Assembly (NCBI RefSeq): GCF_002896855.1
Contig: NZ_CP021850.1
Location: 3,311,665 to 3,375,664, forward strand
Length of the DNA stretch: 64,000 nt
Origin: Clostridium thermosuccinogenes
Lineage (GTDB): Bacteria > Bacillota > Clostridia > Acetivibrionales > DSM-5807
Direction: 5' to 3'
Every line of letters starts with the position of its first letter. The first letter of the stretch is position 1. The notes under the pieces are model-generated. The model saw only the letters and a program-made list of their open reading frames with translations, was not told the DNA's origin and made no database searches. This document shows, in pieces, positions 35,220-43,523 of this stretch. The position numbers and the translations under genes were made by a program.

Positions 35220-35510
35220 AACTCCTTCATCCAAAAGGGACGAAAGAGCTATTCGCGGTACCACCCTAATTAACATCTTCACGATGTTCTCTCTACCAGT
35301 ACTTGGCCTAAGCCTTCATACTGTGCCTCTATAACGCGAGGTAACGTCTTCTTCTACATTAAAGCCTTGCCCGCATATTTCATATGTAAGCATGGGCTTT
35401 ATTTCTCAAAGAGAAACTCAAGAGCTGCTTTCTATATAATCCTTTTCCGGACTTTCACCATTCCTCCGGCTCGCTGTGAAATTCATATATATACTCTTCT
35501 CTGTCATCGC
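35220..35510 (-). promoter_or_regulatory. T-box riboswitch, probably alanine-specific (GCA)
   Basis: Minus strand: stem I begins GCGATGACAGAGAAGAGTA, has the AGCGAGCCGG/GTGAAAGTCCGG apical pair, and the specifier region GAAAGCAGCTCTTGAG; counting back from CTCTTGAG gives codon GCA at 35426-35428. The T-box AATTAGGGTGGTACCGCG is at 35254-35271, with TGGT pairing to a tRNA ending ACCA (A73), as tRNA-Ala has. The terminator CTCTTTCGTCC/GGATGAAGGAG plus TTTTT is at 35220-35250. Uncharged tRNA-Ala should switch on lrp, the aminotransferase and the phosphatase. AGC (Ser) is the alternative reading but does not fit the U in TGGU. Confidence 0.88.
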
Positions 35511-35573
35511 TTTTAATAATATTTTGTTATTATTTCTATTATATAAGAAAATCTCTTTTATATCAATACAGAC

Positions 35574-36083
35574 TTAAGCAATTCTGTCATTGATTATATC
35601 ATTATTTAAATCATCATTTATCTCTCTATCTATATTATTTATATTTTCATCTATTTCATCAACTACATCTCCCAGCTGCTTATCATATTTGCTCAAAATC
35701 CCGATGATTTTTGATTTCAGTTCCATGAAATCTCCTCTCATATCGACAAGCTTCTCTTTTTCTTCCTCTATCAGCTTATCCATGCGCTTCTTCTCTTCCA
35801 ACGCCTTGTTTTTAGCATCGTCCAGTATATTTTTTGCATTCTCCTGAGCTGTTATAAGGGCCAATGCAATTTTTTTCTGTTCATTGCCTATTTCTTCATA
35901 CTTCCGGTTTATATCTTCATATTTGGATTTATACTCCCTCAGCTGATTTCTTATGTTGTTTATCTCATTATCCTTTTCCTTCAATCTATCATCAAATTCC
36001 TTCAGCATTTTTTCTATGTACAGGTTTACATCTGATTTCTTAAAGCCGAATACGGATGTTCTAAAGCGTTTTTCTCCAGCCAT
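35574..36083 (-). CDS. DivIVA-domain coiled-coil protein
   Basis: 169 residues. N-terminus FRTSVFGFKKSDVNLYIEKML is the short DivIVA/GpsB membrane-binding motif, followed by a long acidic/basic coiled coil (about 25-150). Members sit at curved membranes or septa and recruit division or cell-wall factors. Two tandem runs rich in Asn/Asp/Ile close the protein. GGGGGAGG lies before the ATG. Shorter than the main DivIVA and outside the usual sepF-ylmH context, so it is a paralogue of unknown role. Confidence 0.8.
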   Translation of the reverse strand: MAGEKRFRTSVFGFKKSDVNLYIEKMLKEFDDRLKEKDNEINNIRNQLREYKSKYEDINRKYEEIGNEQKKIALALITAQENAKNILDDAKNKALEEKKRMDKLIEEEKEKLVDMRGDFMELKSKIIGILSKYDKQLGDVVDEIDENINNIDREINDDLNNDIINDRIA

Positions 36084-36232
36084 ATAGCTTCCTCCCCCAC
36101 AAATGGAAAAATAATACGTTAATAAGTATATATTCCATATAAATCATAAAAATCCTTTTTGTTTACAAAAATTATTCAAATTATCCATTACCTCAATGGT
36201 AAACTTCGAAATATAAACCGGTTAACTTTTAA

Positions 36233-36261
36233 TTGACAAAGTACCGGAGTATGGATAGAAT
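36233..36261 (+). promoter_or_regulatory. Promoter of the M-box-mgtE transcript
   Basis: TTGACA (36233-36238), 17 bases, TAGAAT (36256-36261), just upstream of the riboswitch. Confidence 0.85.
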
Positions 36262-36274
36262 ATTAATGTACAAA

Positions 36275-36433
36275 ATCCGGTAGGCAAGGCTACCACAGGG
36301 ATACGGACTGCTGCCGCGAAGTAGTGGAGACACGACGAGATGGTAAGCAGGTTATGTCGAAGCACAAGGCATAGCCTAATGCAGTTTCATCGCCCTGTGA
36401 TGCTAAAGCTCAAACGGTGCTGCATGATATAAT
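36275..36433 (+). promoter_or_regulatory. M-box (ykoK) Mg2+ riboswitch
   Basis: The conserved M-box pieces occur in order: GGTAGGCAAGGCTACC hairpin, GGATACGGACTGCTGCC, the GTCGAAGCACAAGGCAT segment, CCTAATGCAGTTTCATCG and GTGATGCTAAAGCTC. It closes back on its 5' end. Mg2+ binding should favour the terminator that follows and shut off mgtE. Confidence 0.93.
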
Positions 36434-36440
36434 CGTCTAT

Positions 36441-36481
36441 TCCCATGTACTCCGTTTGATATGCATGGGATTTATTTTTTC
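36441..36481 (+). terminator. M-box expression-platform terminator
   Basis: TCCCATG pairs with CATGGGA over a 16-base loop, then TTTATTTTTT. It forms directly downstream of the aptamer. Confidence 0.9.
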
Positions 36482-36502
36482 ATATCAAGAGAGGTGAAAA
36501 AC

Positions 36503-36604
36503 ATGGACGCTGGCAGTAGTAACGGCACAAACCCAGGTCGGAGTATAATTGAAAAGTTAAATGACATGGTACCGCTATATACAAAAGCGTCCATTGTTAT
36601 CTGA
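36503..36604 (+). CDS. 33-residue ORF between the M-box and mgtE
   Basis: ATG with AGAGGTG about eight bases upstream; the peptide begins MDAGSSNGTNPGRS and ends DMVPLYTKASIVI. It lies after the M-box terminator and 87 bases before mgtE, so it is made only when the riboswitch lets transcription through. The first codons (ATGGACGC) and last codons (GCGTCCAT) are complementary, so the ORF could close into a large stem. It may be a leader peptide or just a translated spacer. I do not recognise it. Confidence 0.5.
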   Translation: MDAGSSNGTNPGRSIIEKLNDMVPLYTKASIVI

Positions 36605-36691
36605 CGCTTCGGCCGTTTGTGTCTTGCTCCTGTCTTACTTTGTTCGGTGCTTTTCCGAACATTGAAAAACTTAAGATTGGAGGAATGACCT

Positions 36692-38047
36692 ATGGCAGAA
36701 ATCACCGCAACCTTTGAAGCAACCATAGAAATGCTTCTGGAACAAAAGAAATTCAACAGCCTGAAAGATATTCTTACCACTATGTATCCTGCCGATATCG
36801 CAATACTTTTTGAGGGTCTTCCAAAGCAAAAGCTCACGCTGCTGTTCAGGCTTTTGCCCAAAGAGCTCGCAGCGGAGGTGTTTGTTGAGATGGAAAGCCA
36901 TCTGCAACAGCTTCTCATCACCGGTTTTTCCGACAAGGAACTAAAGGAGATTATAGATGAGCTGTATATGGATGACGCAGTTGACCTTATTGAGGAGATG
37001 CCGGCAAATGTGGTAAAACGTATACTTTCCCAGGCTGATCCCGAAACCCGGCGGCTCATCAACGAAATGCTCATGTATCCGGAAGACAGCGCCGGAAGCA
37101 TAATGACCACTGAGTTTGTTGATTTGCGTCCGGAGATGACCGCGAGCGATGCTGTCGATCATATTCGCGCTACCGGCATAGACAAGGAGACTATAGACGT
37201 CTGCTATGTTACCGACACAAAGCGCAAACTGGTGGGTGCCATATCGATACGCACGATAATTCTGGCGGCAAAAGATACAAAAATCAGTGAAATAATGGAT
37301 CCACACGTGATCTCAGTAAACACACATGAAGATCAGGAAGCTGTTGCACAGATTTTTGCAAAGTACGGATTCACGGCCATCCCTGTTGTAGACACAGAAA
37401 ACAGACTTGTTGGAATAGTAACCGTGGATGATGCTATCGACGTAATGCAGGAAGAAACTACGGAGGATATATCCAAAATGGCGGCCATAACCCCGCCGGA
37501 TAAGCCTTATTTCCAGCTGTCTGTATTTGAGATCTGGAAAAGCCGTATTCCCTGGCTGCTGCTTCTTATGATTTCCGCAACCTTTACCGGTATGATTATA
37601 TCCAGCTTTGAAAAGGCCCTTGCGACATATATCGTCCTTACGGCATTTATACCTATGCTTATGGATACCGGGGGCAATTCCGGAAGTCAGGCTTCAGTCA
37701 CCATCATCCGCGGATTGTCGCTGCAGCAGATACAATTCTCCGACATCCTGCGAGTGGTGTGGAAAGAGGCGCGGGTGGCTGTAATGTGCGCTATTACCCT
37801 ATCCGTATTCAACTTTGCAAAGCTCATGCTCTTTGACAGGGTGGGATTATATGTGGCTCTGGTTATCTGCATTACATTATCGGCAACCGTTTTCGTCGCG
37901 AAAATTGTAGGCTGCATATTGCCCATGCTTGCCAAAAAAATAGGATTTGATCCGGCAGTTATGGCAAGCCCGTTCATAACAACCATAGTAGATGCTTTGT
38001 CCCTCATTATATATTTCAGTACAGCATCGGTAATCCTGGGCATTTAG
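36692..38047 (+). CDS. mgtE: Magnesium transporter MgtE
   Basis: MgtE is a homodimeric Mg2+ channel gated by cytosolic Mg2+. 451 residues: N domain (about 1-130) with DIAILFEGLPKQKLTLLFRLLP, a CBS pair (about 135-255) with YPEDSAGSIMTTEFV and FTAIPVVDTENRLVGIVTVDDAIDV, and five membrane helices with PWLLLLMISATFTGMI, FIPMLMDTGGNSGSQASV (the pore signature) and DPAVMASPFITTIVDALSLIIYF. GGAGG lies seven bases before the start. M-box control fits the function. Confidence 0.96.
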   Translation: MAEITATFEATIEMLLEQKKFNSLKDILTTMYPADIAILFEGLPKQKLTLLFRLLPKELAAEVFVEMESHLQQLLITGFSDKELKEIIDELYMDDAVDLIEEMPANVVKRILSQADPETRRLINEMLMYPEDSAGSIMTTEFVDLRPEMTASDAVDHIRATGIDKETIDVCYVTDTKRKLVGAISIRTIILAAKDTKISEIMDPHVISVNTHEDQEAVAQIFAKYGFTAIPVVDTENRLVGIVTVDDAIDVMQEETTEDISKMAAITPPDKPYFQLSVFEIWKSRIPWLLLLMISATFTGMIISSFEKALATYIVLTAFIPMLMDTGGNSGSQASVTIIRGLSLQQIQFSDILRVVWKEARVAVMCAITLSVFNFAKLMLFDRVGLYVALVICITLSATVFVAKIVGCILPMLAKKIGFDPAVMASPFITTIVDALSLIIYFSTASVILGI

Positions 38048-38220
38048 GCAACACAAAGGATGCAGGCATTCATGTTTCAAAGCCTGAAAGTCCTCAAAGA
38101 AGCTTTTTAGCCGGGAAGCAAATACTTTGATTTTGCAAAAATTAATGTTATTCTAAATGGGGTTGCAGACAATATCGAAATAACATGATATGCTATGATG
38201 CTATCAAAAAATATAAAAAG

Positions 38221-38257
38221 GGGGCTATCTCAAAACGAAATTTGAGATGGCTCCCTT
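38221..38257 (+). terminator. Hairpin downstream of mgtE, related to 2409-2442
   Basis: GGGGCTATCTCA pairs with TGAGATGGCTCC (G-T pairs) over AAACGAAATT, then CTTTAA. It may end mgtE, although 175 bases past the stop. It matches the 2409 hairpin in both stem and loop, pointing to a repeat family. Confidence 0.65.
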
Positions 38258-38308
38258 TAATAATCCCTTCACTTCTATGTCCTGTTCTTCGCTATGTTCA
38301 AAATTTTA

Positions 38309-38638
38309 TCATAAATGTTTATCAATCAAACCCGCATATTCACTCTTGGAACGGGCACCGATCACCTTTTCCACCATCTGTCCGCCTTTAAACACCATGA
38401 CGGTAGGAATGCTCATTATTTTATACCTGTTTGCTATCTCTCCCTGTTCATCCACATTTACCTTTGCAACCTTTGCTTTGCCGTCATAATCTTCTGCAAG
38501 TTCATCCATGATAGGCGATACCGCTCTACATGGTCCGCACCATTGAGCCCAGAAATCAACCAGAACCGGTTTGTCGGATTGGAGCACCTCCTGCTCAAAA
38601 TTGCTGTCTGATATAACTATAATTTTTTCACTTGCCAT
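38309..38638 (-). CDS. trxA: Thioredoxin
   Basis: 109 residues, classic thioredoxin: VLVDFWAQWCGPCRAVSPIMDELA with the redox CGPC pair, KVNVDEQGEIANRY, and the cis-Pro in IMSIPTVMVFKGG. Reduces protein disulphides in the cytosol with electrons from thioredoxin reductase, which is not in the window. The start at 38638 has GGGAGG upstream; the longer frame to 38656 does not. Confidence 0.96.
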   Translation of the reverse strand: MASEKIIVISDSNFEQEVLQSDKPVLVDFWAQWCGPCRAVSPIMDELAEDYDGKAKVAKVNVDEQGEIANRYKIMSIPTVMVFKGGQMVEKVIGARSKSEYAGLIDKHL

Positions 38639-38815
38639 ATTATGCCTCCCACACAATTTAATCTATTCCTGAATCCTATAGACATTATAATAACCTTTTA
38701 TTAATTATTATTTTACCCCAAGCAGGGCATTTAAAACAATATTCATTGATTTTGCCTCAAAAACTTCTCTCAAATCAAATATTGCTTTGACCAGCTAAAC
38801 TCGCCCAAATTTTTC

Positions 38816-39841
38816 CTATACAATCTCAATATATAACACATCGTTGTCCATCGTGACAAGATATTTACCAAACACTCCCACATATTTCCCCCGGTATTCC
38901 ATAGCGATTTCTCCTTTTAACTCATGAAGCATTCTTTTGTCTCTTTCATTAAGATATATGCTTCCGTCCTGGGCTATGCAGATATGCTCCGTTGAGCACG
39001 GAATTATTAATTCAGCGTAGGAAAACTTGCCTTCCTGAATTTCCTGCAAAGTCCCATATTTTATCCTTTCGACATTTCCGTTCTGGTCCCTTTCTCCCAG
39101 GTAAACAACATCCTCCACGTCCACTCCCAGAATCATGCTGTTCCCTAAATCAAGCTCCCTTTCTTCACCCTTTGAATTATACCTAACAAAAATATCTGAT
39201 CCGTTCCGCTGATACAACAGGATATCACTGTAATTTAAAAGATGCATGTCCGTATCCGGGCTTACGGCCATAACATGGCTCAATTCCTCCATAATGTTGT
39301 AACAATATATCTCTGCCCTGGCCGGCCCGGCTGCCACCTTTACATACACAAGGTTTGTGAGGGTTGAGAGCTGGATATCCACAACCTTGCTGCCCTCAGG
39401 CAACCCGGATATTTCGGGGTAATCCCGGACAACCCCGCTGTCGGCGTCATAGGTTTCGACATATATATCACCCCGGACATCCCCTTTTTTCCTTGTCGAG
39501 TATATGAGCATATTCCTGTCCGGAAGCCATTTATAAAAATCCGGTACAAAGCCTTCCTGAAGCACCATTTCCTCTTCACCGCCGGCTACATCAACAATAA
39601 CCAGCTCATCCCCCAGTATATAAGATGCATAGGAGGCATCAAAAGAAAGTGCGACGTGCTGTGCTCCTTCCGGAAGCTTTACTTTGCCTCCGGATTTTTG
39701 CCCGCCAATTTCCGCATATTTCACAATTTCAACATCGCTTACCCTTCCGGGGAGGTAAACCCTGTCTATAAAAGCCAGGAGCAAAAGCTGAAATGCTAAT
39801 GATATAAATGCCCACACAGCTATTCTGCCAGGCTTTTTCAT
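38816..39841 (-). CDS. Membrane-anchored propeller-like extracytoplasmic protein
   Basis: 341 residues. One N-terminal membrane anchor (about 8-28), then an all-beta extracellular part of repeated short strands: ALSFDASYASYIL, FYKWLPDRNMLIYSTRK, STLTNLVYVKV, LLNYSDILLYQR, ICIAQDGSIYLNERD, YVGVFGKYLVT. The pattern suggests a beta-propeller. No enzyme motif seen. Its start overlaps the end of the phosphodiester glycosidase gene by four bases, so the two probably act together at the cell surface. Confidence 0.75.
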   Translation of the reverse strand: MKKPGRIAVWAFISLAFQLLLLAFIDRVYLPGRVSDVEIVKYAEIGGQKSGGKVKLPEGAQHVALSFDASYASYILGDELVIVDVAGGEEEMVLQEGFVPDFYKWLPDRNMLIYSTRKKGDVRGDIYVETYDADSGVVRDYPEISGLPEGSKVVDIQLSTLTNLVYVKVAAGPARAEIYCYNIMEELSHVMAVSPDTDMHLLNYSDILLYQRNGSDIFVRYNSKGEERELDLGNSMILGVDVEDVVYLGERDQNGNVERIKYGTLQEIQEGKFSYAELIIPCSTEHICIAQDGSIYLNERDKRMLHELKGEIAMEYRGKYVGVFGKYLVTMDNDVLYIEIV

Positions 39842-40863
39842 TCAAAATCCCCCCTGCTTTTGGGCACTACGATAAATGCAGTAGGAATTTTGCGTTCTCC
39901 CAGCCTGTCGGCAGGCTTATTGATCACCTCTCCGTTAAAAAACATCGTAGTTGATGATCCGCCATCCAGATTAACCGCATTCACAGCTCCATATTTTATC
40001 AAAATATCCTGTACATCCTTCAAGGTTGCCCCTACGGATTCAATGCTTCTGCCATCCACCACCAGAAAAAGCACCTCTCCGTTCTTTCTTTGCCCTATGG
40101 CTGTGCGTGGGGCAATCCCCCAGCCTCCATCCCCCGTAGTGATGGTAGGCTTTCCGTTCACCACCAGAGGCGGCCCAAAGCTGATTCCCTCTTTGACATT
40201 ATATTTCTTGAGTTCTTCAATTGAGTGCATACCCACTATCAACATTCCATCTTCGGTAAAGGCTGCAGTATCCATCCTGACCTTTTCGCTGCCCGATTGG
40301 TTGTATATCACTTCACCCTTATGAATGATATAACCCATGGGACTTCCACCGGTTCCCACCCAGCCATTATCCGTAAAACCGCCGCCATTTATGGCAGCGA
40401 CAGCATTGTTCCGACGGGCAATGCTGCTGGTGGTTTCTCCCGATACCGGCATTTTTTCGGAGTATCCCACCTCTATGCTTGTAGGATCGTATATGACCAT
40501 CATCTTTCCTTTAAAATCCTTGCCTTGGATATCAAAAACTTCAATTCTGTCGCTGTGGTTTTCACCAAATTCCAGCCTCCGGACTTTCTCCCCCCTGGCA
40601 GTCGGATCAACTGCATAGCTGCTTTTTAGTATTTCTACTATCTCCTCCTCCGGAAGAAAAGTCCTGGCGACAAATTGAAATTTGGATGAGTTGATGGACA
40701 TCCCCACCACCATAGCCTTCACATTGTCAAAAGGCCCATAAAAGACCAGAAGCGGGAATGTAATCGAGAACAAGACAGCCTGGAAAAGCAAGAACAGGGC
40801 AAGCCTTCCCCACAAAAACCTATTCTTTTTAACCTCTTTTTTACTTTCCATTCCTGGTACCAT
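39838..40863 (-). CDS. Phosphodiester glycosidase family protein (NAGPA/DUF2233)
   Basis: 341 residues with one N-terminal membrane segment (about 20-45) and an extracellular NAGPA domain: NNAVAAINGGGFTDNGWVGTGGSPMGYIIHKGEV, ISFGPPLVVNGKP, RTAIGQRKNGEVLFLVVDGR, and the C-terminal NLDGGSSTTMFFNGEVIN motif. The family removes sugars from phosphodiesters, in bacteria probably from wall or exopolysaccharide polymers. The start is ambiguous: an internal ATG at 40851 (MESKKEVKK) would shorten it by four residues. Confidence 0.88.
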   Translation of the reverse strand: MVPGMESKKEVKKNRFLWGRLALFLLFQAVLFSITFPLLVFYGPFDNVKAMVVGMSINSSKFQFVARTFLPEEEIVEILKSSYAVDPTARGEKVRRLEFGENHSDRIEVFDIQGKDFKGKMMVIYDPTSIEVGYSEKMPVSGETTSSIARRNNAVAAINGGGFTDNGWVGTGGSPMGYIIHKGEVIYNQSGSEKVRMDTAAFTEDGMLIVGMHSIEELKKYNVKEGISFGPPLVVNGKPTITTGDGGWGIAPRTAIGQRKNGEVLFLVVDGRSIESVGATLKDVQDILIKYGAVNAVNLDGGSSTTMFFNGEVINKPADRLGERKIPTAFIVVPKSRGDFE

Positions 40864-41014
40864 CGATGAGACCCCACATTTTTAATTCTTTCTGCAAGCT
40901 ACCCTGCTATTTGCCGCATAGCTTCCATATATTTAATATAATAAATTTTCCGGTTATTTTAAATGTCTGATAATGGAAAAAGGAGCTTTGCGATAGGCAC
41001 TCAAGCTATGAACA

Positions 41015-41422
41015 TCATGCAATTCCATAGGCATCCAGAGCCCTGTGGCCTCGTTCAAACAACAGCCCTGCCACAAACCATGCCGGGGCAAAATCCAACC
41101 TTACCAAAGAGTCCACGGCAAAAGGCCCGGTGTAATACCATGGCTGTACCCCCAGCAAGTCTCTAAGCAGCATACCGGTAGCATACTCAATTCCCCATAT
41201 TATCACGACCCAAACCAGGCCTCTGAGCGGCCATTTCCAATCCTGTATAATGTCATGAATAGGCTCCAGGAATATAGCCAGGCCGTATATGAAAAACATC
41301 CAGAGACTCGTATAGCTGCTTAAGTTTTTATCACCGCTTAATAAAGATCCAAGTCCTGTCCAGAAGACTTCAATACCCCATCCGGTAAATCCATACAAAA
41401 AGAATCTTTTATACCTAATCAT
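41015..41422 (-). CDS. Small polytopic membrane protein (putative ABC_trans_CmpB type)
   Basis: 135 residues with four hydrophobic segments. It starts RYKRFFLYGFTGWGIEVFWTG and has SLWMFFIYGLAIFLEPIHD, LRGLVWVVIIWGIEYATGML and PAWFVAGLLFERGH, an order that resembles the CmpB-type putative ABC permease family. The charged, Trp-rich loops are typical. Function unknown; no partner ATPase nearby. Confidence 0.7.
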   Translation of the reverse strand: MIRYKRFFLYGFTGWGIEVFWTGLGSLLSGDKNLSSYTSLWMFFIYGLAIFLEPIHDIIQDWKWPLRGLVWVVIIWGIEYATGMLLRDLLGVQPWYYTGPFAVDSLVRLDFAPAWFVAGLLFERGHRALDAYGIA

Positions 41423-41636
41423 ATAATTATTTTAGGTGAAGAGTAATCTTTTTATAGCAGGAATATATTGCTGCTGTTTCCGGAAAATTCGGTTTTTGGT
41501 CATATTAGCATCAGCATTCCAGAACAAAGCAGTATATCTTTTGTTTATATGCAAAAACTATGGTATATTGAATCGGCATTTCATATCACACCGATCATGG
41601 GTAATAATTTGCCTTTTGGCAGTACTGGAGGTAGCA

Positions 41637-41795
41637 ATGAAAAGCAAAAAATCAAAACCTATTACACAACCTGCCGGGTTCAAGGGGGAAAGTGTACCTG
41701 AGAAGGATGACATGGACCATGATCCAACAGGAAGATACATGAGAAAAAATCCTTATAAGACACCCCCCAACAACATGACGACAAAAGGGAAATAA
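41637..41795 (+). CDS. Small basic protein, 52 residues
   Basis: ATG nine bases after GGAGG. The protein begins MKSKKSKPITQPAGFKGE, is strongly charged, has DDMDHDPTGRYM and ends TPPNNMTTKGK. No signal or membrane segment, no motif I can name. An in-frame upstream start at 41436 would add a membrane-like segment but has no ribosome site. A terminator begins at its stop codon, supporting a real, separately ended gene. Confidence 0.7.
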   Translation: MKSKKSKPITQPAGFKGESVPEKDDMDHDPTGRYMRKNPYKTPPNNMTTKGK

Positions 41796-41823
41796 AGGCA
41801 TTATTCAATGCCTTTATTTTTAT
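41794..41823 (+). terminator. Terminator of the 52-residue protein gene
   Basis: AAAGGCATT pairs with AATGCCTTT, then ATTTTTATTT. It starts within the TAA stop. Confidence 0.9.
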
Positions 41824-42213
41824 TTCGGCAGCATTCCTGCCATGTAGTACAAGTGGACAAAGAACACATTTTAACTGTATAATTAATATTAGCTTATATA
41901 GGTAATTGCGTATGATTGCACCGCCTGTCCTTTGCCGGACTGGCGGATCATGCAGTACAGCATGTACTGATATTGCACAGGATAGCAAGTATTAATATTA
42001 CATAAAAACTGGCTATTTTAGTAGAGTTGCCTCTTTGCAGGCAAAATACTATTTTCAACTGTTTACACCGGCATGGAGAGCCTCTGCATGTGGATGATCT
42101 ATATAACTAATAGAGGAAAAAAAGATTTATACACCTCTTGACTTAGATGGCCGGTAATCATTTATGTGAATGAGGGACTTGTTTCTCCCTCATCATATAT
42201 AAGGAGGGATATG
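41824..42213. other. Leader region of the DacF-like gene with several hairpins
   Basis: No gene. CCGCCTGTCC and GGACTGGCGG (about 41921-41946) form a strong stem with a T-T mismatch; AGTAC/GTACT lies just after. Near the gene, ATGAGGGA (42171-42178) pairs with TCCCTCAT (42187-42194) 20 bases before the start codon, and could hide or expose the ribosome site. No known riboswitch recognised. Confidence 0.5.
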
Positions 42214-43506
42214 ATGCGCAAAAAAATAATGCTTAAAATATCGGCTTTGATATTCTTGTTGTTTTTTGTTTCATCTCAGCTTTGTTTTGCTGATGATACG
42301 ATACGCAACAATGCCAATATAGCACCGGAAGCAGGAAATATTCCTGATATATTGGAGAACGCCAATGTCGATATTAACGCCAGGTCCGCCATATTGGTCG
42401 ACACTGCCAAGTGGCAGACTTTGTATGCGAAAAATGCTAATGAAAAGCTTCATATATCCACCGCAAACAAAATAATGACCACGCTGATAGTCATCGAAAA
42501 AGTCAACTTGTATGATAAGGTAACGATAAGCAAGGAGGCTTCGGATGCAGAAGGATCTATCCTGCATCTGGAGGCTGGAGAAAAATACTCCGTGGAAGAT
42601 TTGCTTTATGCCCTGATGCTCAAATCTGCCAACGATGCTGCCAATGCCCTTGCCGAATATACTGCAGGAGATGTTGAAAAATTCGTGCAGATGATGAACG
42701 CAAAAGCTCAGGAATTAAAACTGAATGATACGGTGTTCAATAATCCCACCGGATTATACGACGAAAAGCAATATACGACAGCCTCCGATCTTTCTGTATT
42801 AATGAAGTATGCTCTGTCCAATCCGACTTTCAACAACATTTTTTCCACCCCGATTAAGCTGTGGTTCTATAGTGACAGCTCCACGGTGTTGAAAAGCCAG
42901 AATAAATTGTTCTGGAGCTACAACGGTACTGACGGTGGAAAACTTGGATACAACGAGAAGGACAAGCAATCCCTTATTTCCACAGCGACAAAAAATAACC
43001 GGCGCCTTATGGCCATTGTACTGGAGTCATCGGAAGAAACTGTCTACACTGATGCTGAAACTCTTTTGGAGTATGGTTTTACAAATTTTAAATCAGGCAT
43101 CCTGGTATCAAAGGGACAAATATTAAAAAGGCAGCAGGTGGGTGATAAAACTATAAATCTGGTAAGTGGAGAAAGTGTTTATTACACCTATCCCATAGGC
43201 AGCGATTATATAAAAAGCATAAATATTAAAGTGGTCGACGAGATAACTCTCCCTGTAACAAAAAGCAACCCCCTGGGAGTAGCTACATATGTCCTGGCAG
43301 ACGACACCACAATAAATGTCAACTTATATTCCGATACCGAGATATATCCTCCGCAAAGCATGAAATCACGTTTTCTCAATACCCTTATGGAGAACAAGGA
43401 TATATTGTATCTGATAGCAGGACTTCTCGTGTTGGAGGTATTGGTAATTATATTCAACATAATCCGGGCTATAAGAAGAAAATTTGTTGCAAGGAAGCAA
43501 AACTAA
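42214..43506 (+). CDS. DacF-type penicillin-binding protein with altered active site
   Basis: About 430 residues: Sec signal with SSQLCFA, a D-Ala-D-Ala carboxypeptidase S11 domain, a C-terminal beta domain and a final membrane anchor (about 400-420) with a basic tail. SxN is intact (KSANDAAN). But the SxxK motif aligned on KIMT reads TANK, so the nucleophile position is Thr, and the KTG motif is KLG (DGGKLGY). It may be inactive as a carboxypeptidase, or use a neighbouring Ser (IS-TANK). AAGGAGGG favours the ATG at 42214 over the preceding ATG. Confidence 0.88.
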   Translation: MRKKIMLKISALIFLLFFVSSQLCFADDTIRNNANIAPEAGNIPDILENANVDINARSAILVDTAKWQTLYAKNANEKLHISTANKIMTTLIVIEKVNLYDKVTISKEASDAEGSILHLEAGEKYSVEDLLYALMLKSANDAANALAEYTAGDVEKFVQMMNAKAQELKLNDTVFNNPTGLYDEKQYTTASDLSVLMKYALSNPTFNNIFSTPIKLWFYSDSSTVLKSQNKLFWSYNGTDGGKLGYNEKDKQSLISTATKNNRRLMAIVLESSEETVYTDAETLLEYGFTNFKSGILVSKGQILKRQQVGDKTINLVSGESVYYTYPIGSDYIKSINIKVVDEITLPVTKSNPLGVATYVLADDTTINVNLYSDTEIYPPQSMKSRFLNTLMENKDILYLIAGLLVLEVLVIIFNIIRAIRRKFVARKQN

Positions 43507-43523
43507 TTCCCTGCAACAAATTT
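43480..43523. terminator. Hairpin inside two overlapping convergent gene ends
   Basis: AAATTTGTTGCAAGG (43480-43494) pairs with CCCTGCAACAAATTT (43509-43523), one mismatch. It lies in coding sequence of both genes, whose stops overlap by four bases. Both arms encode KFVA in their own gene. Confidence 0.75.

Noticed and set aside
36472-37110. 212-codon open frame antisense to mgtE
   Set aside because: It lies opposite the M-box terminator and MgtE coding sequence, has no ribosome site, and its composition is the Ser/Arg-rich pattern typical of reversed coding DNA.
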